A stretch of DNA of 36,996 nt, taken from an uncultured beta proteobacterium (lineage in GTDB: Bacteria; Pseudomonadota; Gammaproteobacteria; Burkholderiales; SG8-41). Shown in pieces: positions 8,877 to 17,324 of this stretch. A program made the translations under genes and the position numbers. The notes under the pieces are model-generated. The model made no database searches. It was not told where the DNA came from and saw only the letters and a list, made by a program, of their open reading frames with translations. Where the stretch lies: contig CADECM010000040.1 in NCBI GenBank assembly GCA_902825845.1, positions 12,130-49,125 of the forward strand, in the 5' to 3' direction. How positions within the stretch are numbered: position 1 is the stretch's first letter; each line of letters opens with the position of its first letter.

Positions 8877-9098
8877 TTAAAGCGGTCTTATAGGCAGCGG
8901 CTGAATCGGCGAAATCCCGATCGGGGGCAGTACCAGCGTGCGCTGCACCTGCACCACGGCCTCGTCCGGCGCACTCTTCACGCCGCGCCCATTGACGACG
9001 ACCAGTTGGAAGCGATGGGCGCCGATGGGCAAGCCGCCGTCGACCGCGATCGTGGGTTCGGTGGTGGTCAACGATTGGCCGACCGCGAACTTCGCCAT
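8877..9098 (-). CDS. small Ig-like eCIS accessory protein, 73 residues
   Basis: ATG at 9098 with GGGGAA about six bases upstream. Residues about 23-51 (LPIGAHRFQLVVVNGRG then KSAPDE) match the middle of the 103-residue protein encoded just upstream (LPLGRHTFRLVVIDDSG then KSIPDE), which marks a beta-sandwich-like fold of bacterial Ig/PKD type. The last 15 residues are Pro/Ile-rich. It lies 15 bases after the previous gene and 24 bases before the next, so it is well inside the operon. It could decorate the baseplate or link fibres; no function is known to me. Confidence 0.65.
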   Translation of the reverse strand: MAKFAVGQSLTTTEPTIAVDGGLPIGAHRFQLVVVNGRGVKSAPDEAVVQVQRTLVLPPIGISPIQPLPIRPL

Positions 9099-9113
9099 GC
9101 TATTCCCCGGCCT

Positions 9114-9425
9114 TTATTGCGGGCCGAGGTAGGTCCATACGTACTGCACAACTCTGCCGCCGCCCACGTCGAATGACTTGCCGCCATCGAGCGGAATGCT
9201 GGCTCCGAATGTGGCTATGCGCGGCGCGCTGATGACCGCGGTGGGATTTTGCTGGTCCGCCACGATGACCTGAACTTCATCCGGGATGGACTTGTTGCCG
9301 GAATCGTCGATGACGACCAGGCGAAAGGTGTGTCTTCCCAACGGCAGCGGCTTGTCGGTGGTAACGGTGACTTCCACCGAGGCTTCCTTGGTAACGACGT
9401 CGGTGTTGATTACGAATTCAGCCAC
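9114..9425 (-). CDS. Ig/PKD-like eCIS accessory protein, 103 residues
   Basis: I choose the GTG at 9425 because AAGGAG lies six bases upstream; no ATG exists at this spot, and upstream ATGs would overlap the gpI-like gene. The first half carries LPLGRHTFRLVVIDDSG and KSIPDEVQV, shared with the 73-residue neighbour. The second half (TFGASIPLDGGKSFDVGGG then VQYVWTYLGP) matches the C-terminal end of the gpI-like protein (AFGASFALDGSASRAAGG then DRYLWRRLPP). It therefore looks like a modular piece linking two types of PKD-like units. It probably binds or extends the baseplate, which is inference from position. Confidence 0.68.
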   Translation of the reverse strand: MAEFVINTDVVTKEASVEVTVTTDKPLPLGRHTFRLVVIDDSGNKSIPDEVQVIVADQQNPTAVISAPRIATFGASIPLDGGKSFDVGGGRVVQYVWTYLGPQ

Positions 9426-9471
9426 TTTAATCTCCTTGATTGACTTGGGTTGCGCAACGGTAATACCGGCT

Positions 9472-12252
9472 TCAAAACACGTCGGGCGGCAGACGCCGCC
9501 ACAGGTAACGATCGATTTGCCTGCCGCCGGCTGCGCGCGAAGCGCTGCCGTCGAGTGCAAAGCTTGCGCCGAACGCCACGGTCGCGTCGGGTCCGGCGTC
9601 TGCAACGGGCCGCGCGGCGGGTGGCGGCGCGGCTGCACCATGCAGGCGCGGGTCGAGCGAGGCAGGACCGACGAGATAATCGCCCACGCCCAGGCCCGAC
9701 CGGTTCAGCCGTACCTGACCCGGTGGTTGTGGCGGGCCGAGATAGGTGTCAACACCCACCAGACTGAACACGCCCACCATCAGCGGGCGGGTGGCAGTCA
9801 CCACGCGCACCTCGACATGTGCCGGCGATTCCAACTGGGCTATGCGCCGGATCAGCCCCAGGTCCTGTGGACTGACCGCGTTGTGTACCAGTATGGTGGC
9901 GCGATGGGCAAGTTTGCCGTAGAAACTGCGCACCGCATCGTTTTCGTCGTCAGTGGCGACCTCGTCGCGAAACAGGGCGAGCAGTTCGACCTGTTCCTGA
10001 TCGCCCAGCACCAGCGTGTCGCCGACCACCGAGTTGCCGCTTTGTGTCAATCCCGGGAGCAGCGGATCGATATCGCCGCTGAGATCGACGCCCAGCAGGG
10101 TGGCAAGAATGCGGCGCAGGCGAAAGTCTTCGATGACCACGATCTCGCCGCCTTGCACGCCGCCGCCAGTGGCGATGTTCAATGCCAGCAACAGGCCGCG
10201 CCGCGTACCGTGCCATCGGGCCAGGGCCTCGGCATGCCGCAACCACTCGCGGCGGTATTGCGCCGGCAGCGCCGGATCAAAGGCGATCCCGATCCACTGG
10301 GCCAGCCAGTCGAGATGTTGTTCGGGTGTCGCGTCAGGGTCACTGACCAGATGTGCCGCGGCGATACGGTCTTCCAGCGGCGTCAATACCCCTTCAAAGT
10401 TGGCCAGCATGCGCGCCAGGAAATCCGCGCGTGACGCCTGCGGGAGGTAGATGCCGATGGCGCCGGTATCGTGAGTCAGCCGCCAGGTGCGCCGTCCGCT
10501 GCTCTCGCGCAACAGCCACGCACTGCCCGCCTGTTCGACAATTGCAACTGCGTCTGCGAGGTCGGGAATCGCCAGTTTCAGGCGTGCCAGCAAAGCGCCC
10601 GCGATGGGCGCGCTGTCGGCGGCGTCCAGCGCGACGCGGTGCGACAGATCGATGGTATCGACCCATTCGCCCGCGGCCTGAGCCGGCTCGCCAAACAGTG
10701 TTTCACGATAGACCCGCGGCAGATACTGGTCGGCATACGAAAAACGGCTGCCGTAGGCGCGCAGTGCGGCGATTTGCGGGCCCGCGCGGCCATCGCCGAA
10801 CAGGCTGACGCGCACCCACAGGTAACGCCCGGCCAGCGAGCGCACGCGATGGCGCGTATTCTGGATCAGTACCGAAAACAGCCCGCGCGTCTGCGGTTCG
10901 GGCGCCCAGGGCGCCAGCCCGGGATGTCCCGGCAGTTCCGAGGGCGCGCGTTCCCACACGGCGCGCGGCAGTTGCGGCGCGGCAAAGGCACTGTCGAGAG
11001 TGCCGATATCGCGCCCAAAGCCGTGCGGCTGCCAGGCTTGCGCGTCCGCTGTCTCGGGCGGCCGTGCTTCATTGGTTGCCGCGAGCCATACGGTAAACCC
11101 GGCGTGGGCGGGAATCGCCGCCTCGGCATAGAGTCTGTGCCACACGGTGGTGGTGGTGCCGCTGTCGATCAATTGCGCGACAAAATCGCCGTTGCTGCCG
11201 GCGTAGTTGGCAGCGCTACCTTGTCGCGCCAGATTTGACAGCGACAGCGGGTACAACGGTTCGGCGCCGCGCGCGCCCGCGGGATAACACGGCGGTCCCG
11301 CGACCCGGTGCGCAAACGGCGCTTCCAGACCGTCTTCCGCAATGGGGTAGACGTCACCCAGCGGTTGCCGCGTGGCGCCTACATTACCGGCATCCGGTGC
11401 AAATGCCGGCGCGTCGGCACGTCCTGGAACGCGTACCACGATTTGTTCAGCATGCAGCCATTCAATGGCATAGGCATAACGCGCGCCTTGCAGCGTCAGC
11501 GGAGCCTGCAAACGTTCGCTTGTTGCATCCCACAGGCGCAGCGTCGCCACGCCATCGTCTACCCAGGTCAGCAGTGCGAGGCCGCCATCCACCTGTGCCG
11601 CCAGGGCAACAGGCCGCTCGCCGCTGGGCCACGCGGGAATCGCCAGCACCCGCAGCGTGGGCACACGGCAATTTTCGGGCGACGGCCGGAATACTGTCGG
11701 TGCATAGTCATCGGTCTGCGGTATCTGTGCCGGCAGCGGTTGGCCTTCAAGCCGGGCGAGCCGCCCGGCGGCACGGTCCAACGCCCACACCCCGCCGGGA
11801 AACGCCGCAGTGATGCGCCAGGGCGTAAAGCCGCCGGCAGGCGGATTGTCGGCCTGCACCAGCACGTCGCGCCAGCGACCGCGCAGGTCGTGCATCAAAA
11901 TGCCGCCGGACAGCGCCACGTACAGGATGGCGTCGGCGCCGACGCACAGGTCGCTGGGCCGCTCCGTCAGGGGCAGGCTGACCGCGGGTTCCGGCAAATA
12001 GCTTTTGACTGCAATGGCGCTGGCGGCTTCATCCCAATAGGCAACAGCATCATACTGATCCAGTGCGCGCGGGATGACTTCCAGCGCCGAGTTGGCGGCG
12101 GCGAAAGCCGCCGCTGGGTTCGCCGGTTCCGCCAGCGTACGCTCGGAGGCCAGCTGCAGCGCGCGGCAATCGTCGTCCCAGATGGCGTGCGAACGCGCCG
12201 GCCAGTGCGACGCCGCACCGAGCATCCAGAATGGCAGGCCGTTGGCATCCAT
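9472..12252 (-). CDS. gpI-like phage tail protein with propeller-like N-terminus and PKD-like tail
   Basis: Start MDANGL at 12252 with AAGGA upstream, 22 bases after the previous stop; 926 residues. The first 350 or so residues are beta-rich with repeated GG-x-W/A-L patterns and may form a propeller. The part around residues 520-700 is typical of the tail protein I family of P2-like baseplates: YLPRVYRETL, FLARMLANFEGVLTPLEDRI, DWLAQWIGIAFDP and WHGTRRGLLLALNIATGG. The last 45 residues (PVADAGPDATVAFGASFALD...) form a PKD-like unit. In P2-type tails gpI joins gpJ to the fibre; here the gpJ-like gene lies directly upstream and the fibre-like genes downstream, which fits. It is larger than phage gpI because of the N-terminal extension, which is common for eCIS versions. 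Confidence 0.8.
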   Translation of the reverse strand: MDANGLPFWMLGAASHWPARSHAIWDDDCRALQLASERTLAEPANPAAAFAAANSALEVIPRALDQYDAVAYWDEAASAIAVKSYLPEPAVSLPLTERPSDLCVGADAILYVALSGGILMHDLRGRWRDVLVQADNPPAGGFTPWRITAAFPGGVWALDRAAGRLARLEGQPLPAQIPQTDDYAPTVFRPSPENCRVPTLRVLAIPAWPSGERPVALAAQVDGGLALLTWVDDGVATLRLWDATSERLQAPLTLQGARYAYAIEWLHAEQIVVRVPGRADAPAFAPDAGNVGATRQPLGDVYPIAEDGLEAPFAHRVAGPPCYPAGARGAEPLYPLSLSNLARQGSAANYAGSNGDFVAQLIDSGTTTTVWHRLYAEAAIPAHAGFTVWLAATNEARPPETADAQAWQPHGFGRDIGTLDSAFAAPQLPRAVWERAPSELPGHPGLAPWAPEPQTRGLFSVLIQNTRHRVRSLAGRYLWVRVSLFGDGRAGPQIAALRAYGSRFSYADQYLPRVYRETLFGEPAQAAGEWVDTIDLSHRVALDAADSAPIAGALLARLKLAIPDLADAVAIVEQAGSAWLLRESSGRRTWRLTHDTGAIGIYLPQASRADFLARMLANFEGVLTPLEDRIAAAHLVSDPDATPEQHLDWLAQWIGIAFDPALPAQYRREWLRHAEALARWHGTRRGLLLALNIATGGGVQGGEIVVIEDFRLRRILATLLGVDLSGDIDPLLPGLTQSGNSVVGDTLVLGDQEQVELLALFRDEVATDDENDAVRSFYGKLAHRATILVHNAVSPQDLGLIRRIAQLESPAHVEVRVVTATRPLMVGVFSLVGVDTYLGPPQPPGQVRLNRSGLGVGDYLVGPASLDPRLHGAAAPPPAARPVADAGPDATVAFGASFALDGSASRAAGGRQIDRYLWRRLPPDVF

Positions 12253-12274
12253 CAGCGTGTCCTTGCGTTGCCCA

Positions 12275-14542
12275 TCAGGTGCACAACGCCGGCACCACCG
12301 GCACCGCAACGGCATTGCTGTGCGCGAACGGGTTGGGCAGGGAATCGAGGTTTGCGGGCGCGGCGCCGTCGACAACGACGAGCGACAACAGTTCGGGCAG
12401 TTGCCATGGCGTAAGTGCCAGTGTCTGCGTGCCATCCGGCGTGGCGCGCGTGAGCAGATTCCAGTTGTCGTCGTTGCGTGCAAACAAATTAATGCCGCTA
12501 ACCTCCAGCACGCCGGATACGCGTGAAATATCCACTTCCAGTTCTCTTTCACGTACCGAACGGCCCAACGGCCAGCCCTTTTCCTCGAGCCCGCCCGGCG
12601 GCAGCGGCCACAGCATGCGCTTGAGCGCTTCGCGCACGTCAAACAGCACCTTGTCGCGCGCGAACCCATCGCGCAACGCCACGCCCACGGCGAGGCCCAG
12701 CGGCACATATTCGCAGCCGATCACGTACAGTTCCGTCGACAGCGGCGTGCGCGCCGACAGATGGCTGAACACGCGCTCGATGAAGGGACGATCGGGGCGG
12801 GGATTGGGCGGCCCCGACAGCGTTTGCCGGGGCAGCGCCAGCACGCTGACCACACCGGGGACATCGAAGCGGCGGTCACGCGGTTTGAAGCGCGGCAACA
12901 CTTCCACCCGTCCCACCTCGGCACCCGGGGTATCCATGGCGAGGCGCTGATAATCGAGCGCGGTGACCGCGCGATCGCGATGGCGCAGCATCGCGGGAAT
13001 GCGGCGCTCGGCCAGCGCCAGCGTCTCGGCATCATCACCACCCGTGGTTGCCAGCGGCTGCAGAACTTTCAGCGCGGGTGCGGGTCGTCCGTCAATGCGC
13101 GTGGCGGCAATTTCGGCAAGACTGCCCGCAGCCACATTGCCGGCGCGGCCGCCACCGAACCTGCCACTGGCCAGCCGCACACGCATCTGCCGTTCCGGCG
13201 GACGCCCGCGCACGCCATCCCCGAAGCGCAGCGATCCGGCCTCGGCATCGAGCTGGTAGGCGCGCGCGTCACGCGCCACATTCGGATCGGCGCTGATGGC
13301 CGATAAATCGTCGACCTGATGCCACGCCTGATAACCCCGTCCGGCTTCTTCCACCTCGATGCTCAGGGAGTTCGCATCGACCGAACCCATGGGCAACTGG
13401 AACTCCTGGTCGGCGGCGCCGGTGGAGACCCCCAGCACGCGCCCGGCCAGGGTTTGCCGCTGGTCGATCCCGGTCGCGTTGATGCCCACCCAGGCCAGCG
13501 GTAGATTGCCAACCTGCTGTCCGGGCTGCGGGCGCAGCCGCAGCCACGCCAACAGCCGCGCAGCCTTCCCGGCATCGTCAAGGCGGGGGGGGGTGTCGCC
13601 CACGCCCGCGCGCGGATTAACGCCGACATCGTTGGACGGAGCCCAGATAAAGGATTCGTCGGGCAGTGGCAAGCGCAGCACGCCGGGCCGTGACAGCCCC
13701 TTGGTGGTATCGGATCCGGGCAGCGGCTCCAGTGTGAGGTAATCGGTTGCGTTGGCGCTGCGTCCGCGGGTGGTCATTTCCCACAACACCGGAATCGGCG
13801 CCGGCGTTTCGACCTGCTCGAACAGTTCGGGCAATTCAAGCGCCGGCACCACGCCGACCGACAGCAGTGACGGCGCGCCGCTGTCGCCGCCGCCCAGCGC
13901 CAGGCGCGCGGCGTCGTTGACGCCGGGCTGTTCCGCCGCGCTGGGGGCGAGGGGCGCCAGCAATGCAATCCACAGCGCGCGGTCGGCGCTGGCGGCAAAA
14001 ACGTCCACGCCCTCTGCTTCGGCACGGCCACCGCTGAATACTGCGCTGGTCTCGTAGGCCACGGCCTGGCCGTTGATACGATGGATGCGTGTCAATCCCT
14101 GAATCACGTCGCCCATGCGCGCAGCGTCGGTATCCGACAGATTGCGCTTGATGTAGGCCTCGGCGCTGACCGGGAGCAGGGTGGTCTCGTCCAGCGTTTC
14201 GAAAGGCGCGTTACCGGCAATGCGCGCGCCCGGGCGAATGGTGATGGCGCCCAGTTCCGTGGGCTGGGCATAGCTCAGCGCGACGAGGCCTTGCGCAGGC
14301 TGCGCGGGCTTCAGACGGATGCCCAGCAACTTCAGAAACACCAGTCGCTGGCGCTCCGGTATCAGATTGGCGCGATACAACAGGGTGTCGCCGAGCCACG
14401 CAAACAATTCGATCAGCGTGCGCCCGGGGTCACCCAGACGCGGATTGGTCCACTCCGGCGTGTGAGCCGGGATGCGCGCTATGAGATCTTCAACCAGATC
14501 GTCAAAGCGTCTGTCGTCAAGACTCGGTGGCAGAATGGGCAT
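12275..14542 (-). CDS. putative baseplate assembly protein, gp6/gpJ-like (Afp11-type)
   Basis: 755 residues. Begins MPILPPSLDDRRFDDLVEDL, followed by the family hallmark EWTNPRLGDPGRTLIELFAW and LLYRANLIPERQRLVFLKLLG (each part shorter than 20 residues). This is the eCIS version of the P2 gpJ / T4 gp6 wedge protein that forms the baseplate ring. Residues about 440-480 (LRFGDGVRGRPP ... GGGRAGNV) and 505-545 (AERRIPAMLRHRDRAVTALDYQRLA) are the conserved core. AGAGG lies about ten bases upstream of the ATG. It lies 37 bases after gp25 and 22 bases before the gpI-like gene, the usual wedge order. A nine-C run in the coding strand (13585-13593) could be slippage-prone. Confidence 0.9.
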   Translation of the reverse strand: MPILPPSLDDRRFDDLVEDLIARIPAHTPEWTNPRLGDPGRTLIELFAWLGDTLLYRANLIPERQRLVFLKLLGIRLKPAQPAQGLVALSYAQPTELGAITIRPGARIAGNAPFETLDETTLLPVSAEAYIKRNLSDTDAARMGDVIQGLTRIHRINGQAVAYETSAVFSGGRAEAEGVDVFAASADRALWIALLAPLAPSAAEQPGVNDAARLALGGGDSGAPSLLSVGVVPALELPELFEQVETPAPIPVLWEMTTRGRSANATDYLTLEPLPGSDTTKGLSRPGVLRLPLPDESFIWAPSNDVGVNPRAGVGDTPPRLDDAGKAARLLAWLRLRPQPGQQVGNLPLAWVGINATGIDQRQTLAGRVLGVSTGAADQEFQLPMGSVDANSLSIEVEEAGRGYQAWHQVDDLSAISADPNVARDARAYQLDAEAGSLRFGDGVRGRPPERQMRVRLASGRFGGGRAGNVAAGSLAEIAATRIDGRPAPALKVLQPLATTGGDDAETLALAERRIPAMLRHRDRAVTALDYQRLAMDTPGAEVGRVEVLPRFKPRDRRFDVPGVVSVLALPRQTLSGPPNPRPDRPFIERVFSHLSARTPLSTELYVIGCEYVPLGLAVGVALRDGFARDKVLFDVREALKRMLWPLPPGGLEEKGWPLGRSVRERELEVDISRVSGVLEVSGINLFARNDDNWNLLTRATPDGTQTLALTPWQLPELLSLVVVDGAAPANLDSLPNPFAHSNAVAVPVVPALCT

Positions 14543-14579
14543 GGTTCGCTATCCTCTGTTCTGTGTGCCGTGCTTGCGC

Positions 14580-14981
14580 CTAGCGGCCGTCCAGTTGCAA
14601 GGTGACGTTCATCGCGCCGGGGGCGCCGGTGCGCGCCAGCCGGTAGGCGATTTCGACCCGCACGTGATTTGGTTCGTTGTCGACCTCCCACACCTCGACA
14701 CGGTCGAGCAGTACGCGGCGTTCCCAGCGTGTTATGGCGTTTTGCACCAGATCACGAATCTGGCGCCGCGTTGCCAGCACATTGGGTTCGTGCAACAGAC
14801 GATCGAGTCCAGCGCCAAAATCGGGCCGCATCAGTTGTTCACCCGGGCGCGTACTGAGCAGAATACGGATTGAATCGCGCACGCTTTGTTCCAGACCGGG
14901 CCAGCCGATAACCCCTTCTTCGTCGGGTAGCGGAAGGAACGGCCAGCCCAGCAGCGGACGAACGGTGTCGCTCATGGTCAT
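14580..14981 (-). CDS. gp25/gpW-family baseplate wedge protein (Afp9-type)
   Basis: 133 residues, the usual length of the gp25 family. The hallmark is VRDSIRILLSTRPGEQLMRP followed by DFGAGLDRLL at residues 34-63. T4 gp25-like proteins nucleate sheath polymerisation at the baseplate. The ATG at 14981 overlaps the previous stop as ATGA; a second in-frame ATG at 14975 is better spaced from GAAGAA and may be the true start. The next gene is the gpJ-like wedge partner. Identification is firm from the motif and the context. Confidence 0.9.
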   Translation of the reverse strand: MTMSDTVRPLLGWPFLPLPDEEGVIGWPGLEQSVRDSIRILLSTRPGEQLMRPDFGAGLDRLLHEPNVLATRRQIRDLVQNAITRWERRVLLDRVEVWEVDNEPNHVRVEIAYRLARTGAPGAMNVTLQLDGR

Positions 14982-16609
14982 TTCTTCTTGGGATAGGGTA
15001 TGCAAATCTTCACGCTGAACAGCCATCCGAAAATAAGATCGAACAGCGAGAGGAAAATATTCAGCACGATAAAGGCGCAAATCGTGATGGTGGGAATATT
15101 GAATCCGCAGATCCAGCCGAGCGTAAGGCTGGAATTGGTTTTGCCCTTGCCATCGAGCATGTCCTTGGGGTTGATGCTGAACAGGCTTTGCAGTTTGGGT
15201 GGCACCAGAAATGCCACATTCGGCTTGAGCGATTTGAGCAGATTGAGATCGGTGACATCGGGCAGGGCGATTTGCGCCACCGGTGCGCCCGATCCTTCGT
15301 ACCACGGTGCAATGACGAACGCTTCGCTATACGCGCTCCACAGCGTTTTGACGGGGCAGCCGCATTCCGGCTTGAGGCGGACGAAGGCGCGGATAACGTA
15401 GGTGGCGCCACTCTCGTCGAATCGCCCCGGGCGCCCCTTGACGTCGGCGAAGCGCGCGGTCAAGGCCTGATATAAGGCATTCATCAGGCGTTGCGCCGCT
15501 GCCGGAGCCAATGCCGGCCAGAATTCCGGCATTTCCGTGGCCGGCGCCGCGGGGTCGCGTTGCAGCAGTATCGCCACCGCGTTTTGCAGGAATACATCGG
15601 CACGCGCGGTGCGCTGTACTTTTTCCCCATCGCGCAAGACCAGCGGCAGGTGTATGTCCCGCAGTTCCTTCATGATCGCGGCACTGCCCGCGCTGCCGTC
15701 AAAGGCGCCAAATTCGCTGGTCAACTGGCGCAGCATGAGGATGAAGCGGCTCATCCGGCTCGCGGCCGATGCCGACGCCGGATTGAAGGGGTCGGATCGT
15801 GGCTGGGTCAGCGTCAGCCACTGCGACTGCGGCAGATTCGACGGCTTGTCCGTGCCCGGCGTTTCGACAGCTTCGAACCACTCGGGCCGCAGTCTCTCGC
15901 CCGCCAATGCGAAATTCATGCGCTCGCCGCGCAGGGCCTGAACCAAATGATTGCGAAATTCACTGGACGCAGCGGTGAAGGTCTCGTCCTCGAAACCCAC
16001 CGGACTTTCGCTGAGTTCCGAACTCGTTGTTTGCAACATTCCGTAGAACAGCGTTTGTCCGGCATCCGCACAGACGTCGGGTGGCGCCGCGAACAACGGG
16101 ATCACATGTTCGTTGAGCAGCGTATCTTCTTTCTCCAGCGCAAAGCTGATCAACGACCGGTCGATGTCCTTGACGCCGGTAGTGGCGCCGGCAAGACGCA
16201 GCGCGCTGGCGGGGTCCCCGGTTGCCTTGCCCAGCCGCTCCACGCCGACCCAGCCGCGCAAGCGGCCTTTCGACTGCATCCAGCCCTCGTACCCCTTGCC
16301 CGTGACGCGGCGAATGACCATGCCCGCGGAGTCGATACGCGCGGGATCCAGACGCGGCGTGCCGGGCGTGTCGCACCATAGTTCGATCATCGCCATGTGA
16401 AACTGGCGCTGCACCGGCTGAAACAGCTTCAGCACATGCGCGCCGTCGCGCGACCTGGCCAGCGAGCTCTGCAGGGATTTGCGGCCGTCGGCGGTCCTGA
16501 TTTGCTCCATGACTGCGTCGACGAAATCGCTATCATTCCGCTGCAGTATGGCGGGCGCGGGCGAGTTCTTGAGGCCACGTGGCGCGCTGATCACGATGTC
16601 GTGTTTCAT
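14978..16609 (-). CDS. unknown eCIS protein with hydrophobic C-terminus (candidate membrane anchor)
   Basis: 543 residues from the ATG at 16609; longer frames overlap the spike gene. Residues 1-490 are soluble, with FQPVQRQFHMAMIELWCDTP near residues 60-80 and several Cys residues, and I recognise no enzyme motif. Residues about 506-536 (TITICAFIVLNIFLSLFDLI and FGWLF) are strongly hydrophobic and are followed by a basic end (KKK), which suggests one transmembrane segment or a hairpin with the C-terminus in the cytoplasm. It sits between spike and gp25, so it is likely baseplate-linked. Other contractile systems are membrane-tethered (thylakoid CIS of cyanobacteria; CisA in Streptomyces), and this may be a local counterpart, which is inference. 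It is also possible that the segment is a buried helix. Confidence 0.72.
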   Translation of the reverse strand: MKHDIVISAPRGLKNSPAPAILQRNDSDFVDAVMEQIRTADGRKSLQSSLARSRDGAHVLKLFQPVQRQFHMAMIELWCDTPGTPRLDPARIDSAGMVIRRVTGKGYEGWMQSKGRLRGWVGVERLGKATGDPASALRLAGATTGVKDIDRSLISFALEKEDTLLNEHVIPLFAAPPDVCADAGQTLFYGMLQTTSSELSESPVGFEDETFTAASSEFRNHLVQALRGERMNFALAGERLRPEWFEAVETPGTDKPSNLPQSQWLTLTQPRSDPFNPASASAASRMSRFILMLRQLTSEFGAFDGSAGSAAIMKELRDIHLPLVLRDGEKVQRTARADVFLQNAVAILLQRDPAAPATEMPEFWPALAPAAAQRLMNALYQALTARFADVKGRPGRFDESGATYVIRAFVRLKPECGCPVKTLWSAYSEAFVIAPWYEGSGAPVAQIALPDVTDLNLLKSLKPNVAFLVPPKLQSLFSINPKDMLDGKGKTNSSLTLGWICGFNIPTITICAFIVLNIFLSLFDLIFGWLFSVKICIPYPKKK

Positions 16610-16619
16610 CGGCGGACTC

Positions 16620-17309
16620 TCACCAGATATTTCCCGCACCGGGGGTGTAACTGGTCGAAACCACGGCGTTGGAGATCAGCGTGTCGCACTGTACGATGCC
16701 CGAGAATTTCGACATGGCCGCGTCCACCTTCACCATGCCGGCGGATACTTCCACCTGCGACGCATTCACCTTGACTTTGGCTGCCGCGGTGACGGTAATC
16801 CCTGCGGCCTCGAGTTTGATGGTGTTGCCATTCGCGTCCTCGACGGTGATCGTTCCGGGCCCATCCTGAAGTATGACTTTTTGCCCGCCCGGCGTTTCCA
16901 GTTGCAGGGTTTCCTGCCCCTGCTGATCATCCAGGGTGATGACGATACCGTTCTTCGACTTGATACGCTTATAGCGGTTGGCGCCGCCGCTTTGGATATC
17001 CGCGGGCGGCAGCGCGTTGCCGTTCCACAGGCCACCCAGAATCAGCGGGAAACGCGCGTCGCCGTTCATGAAGACGACGAGCACTTCGTCATCCACGTCC
17101 GGCAAACAGAACATGCCGCGGCCGCTGCCGGCGAACGGTGCGACAACGCGCGCCCACATCGGCGCGTCCTGCGTGCCGACGTCGTCGAACGCGATCAGTC
17201 GTACCTGAACCCGGTTGCGGCGCTCGGGATCGTCCAGCGAAACAACGATTGCCAGGTAGCCCGCATGCATCCAGCCCGGGGATCGATCGAAGACAGGTTC
17301 GCGCATCAT
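16620..17309 (-). CDS. spike protein, gp5/gpV-like (VgrG C-terminal part)
   Basis: 229 residues. Residues 10-100 form the OB-fold of baseplate protein V / gp5: YLAIVVSLDDPERRNRVQVR, WARVVAPFAGSGRGMFCLPD, DEVLVVFMNGDARFPLILGG and LWNG. Residues 115-205 read as a repetitive beta-helix (GQETLQLETPGGQKVILQ, GTITVEDANGNTIKLE, ...), which is the trimeric spike shaft. The end TPGAGNIW is typical of eCIS spikes. In Afp/PVC the hub and spike are fused in one protein; here the hub is a separate gene 15 bases upstream. No PAAR tip protein is visible downstream. Two adjacent ATG codons (17309 and 17306) are equally possible starts. Confidence 0.88.
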   Translation of the reverse strand: MMREPVFDRSPGWMHAGYLAIVVSLDDPERRNRVQVRLIAFDDVGTQDAPMWARVVAPFAGSGRGMFCLPDVDDEVLVVFMNGDARFPLILGGLWNGNALPPADIQSGGANRYKRIKSKNGIVITLDDQQGQETLQLETPGGQKVILQDGPGTITVEDANGNTIKLEAAGITVTAAAKVKVNASQVEVSAGMVKVDAAMSKFSGIVQCDTLISNAVVSTSYTPGAGNIW

Positions 17310-17324
17310 TGACCGGTTGTCCGT

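Noticed and set aside
7863..9176. 437-codon open frame on the plus strand
   Set aside because: Crosses four good minus-strand genes with proper ribosome-binding sites; composition is Arg/Gly/His-rich and not protein-like.
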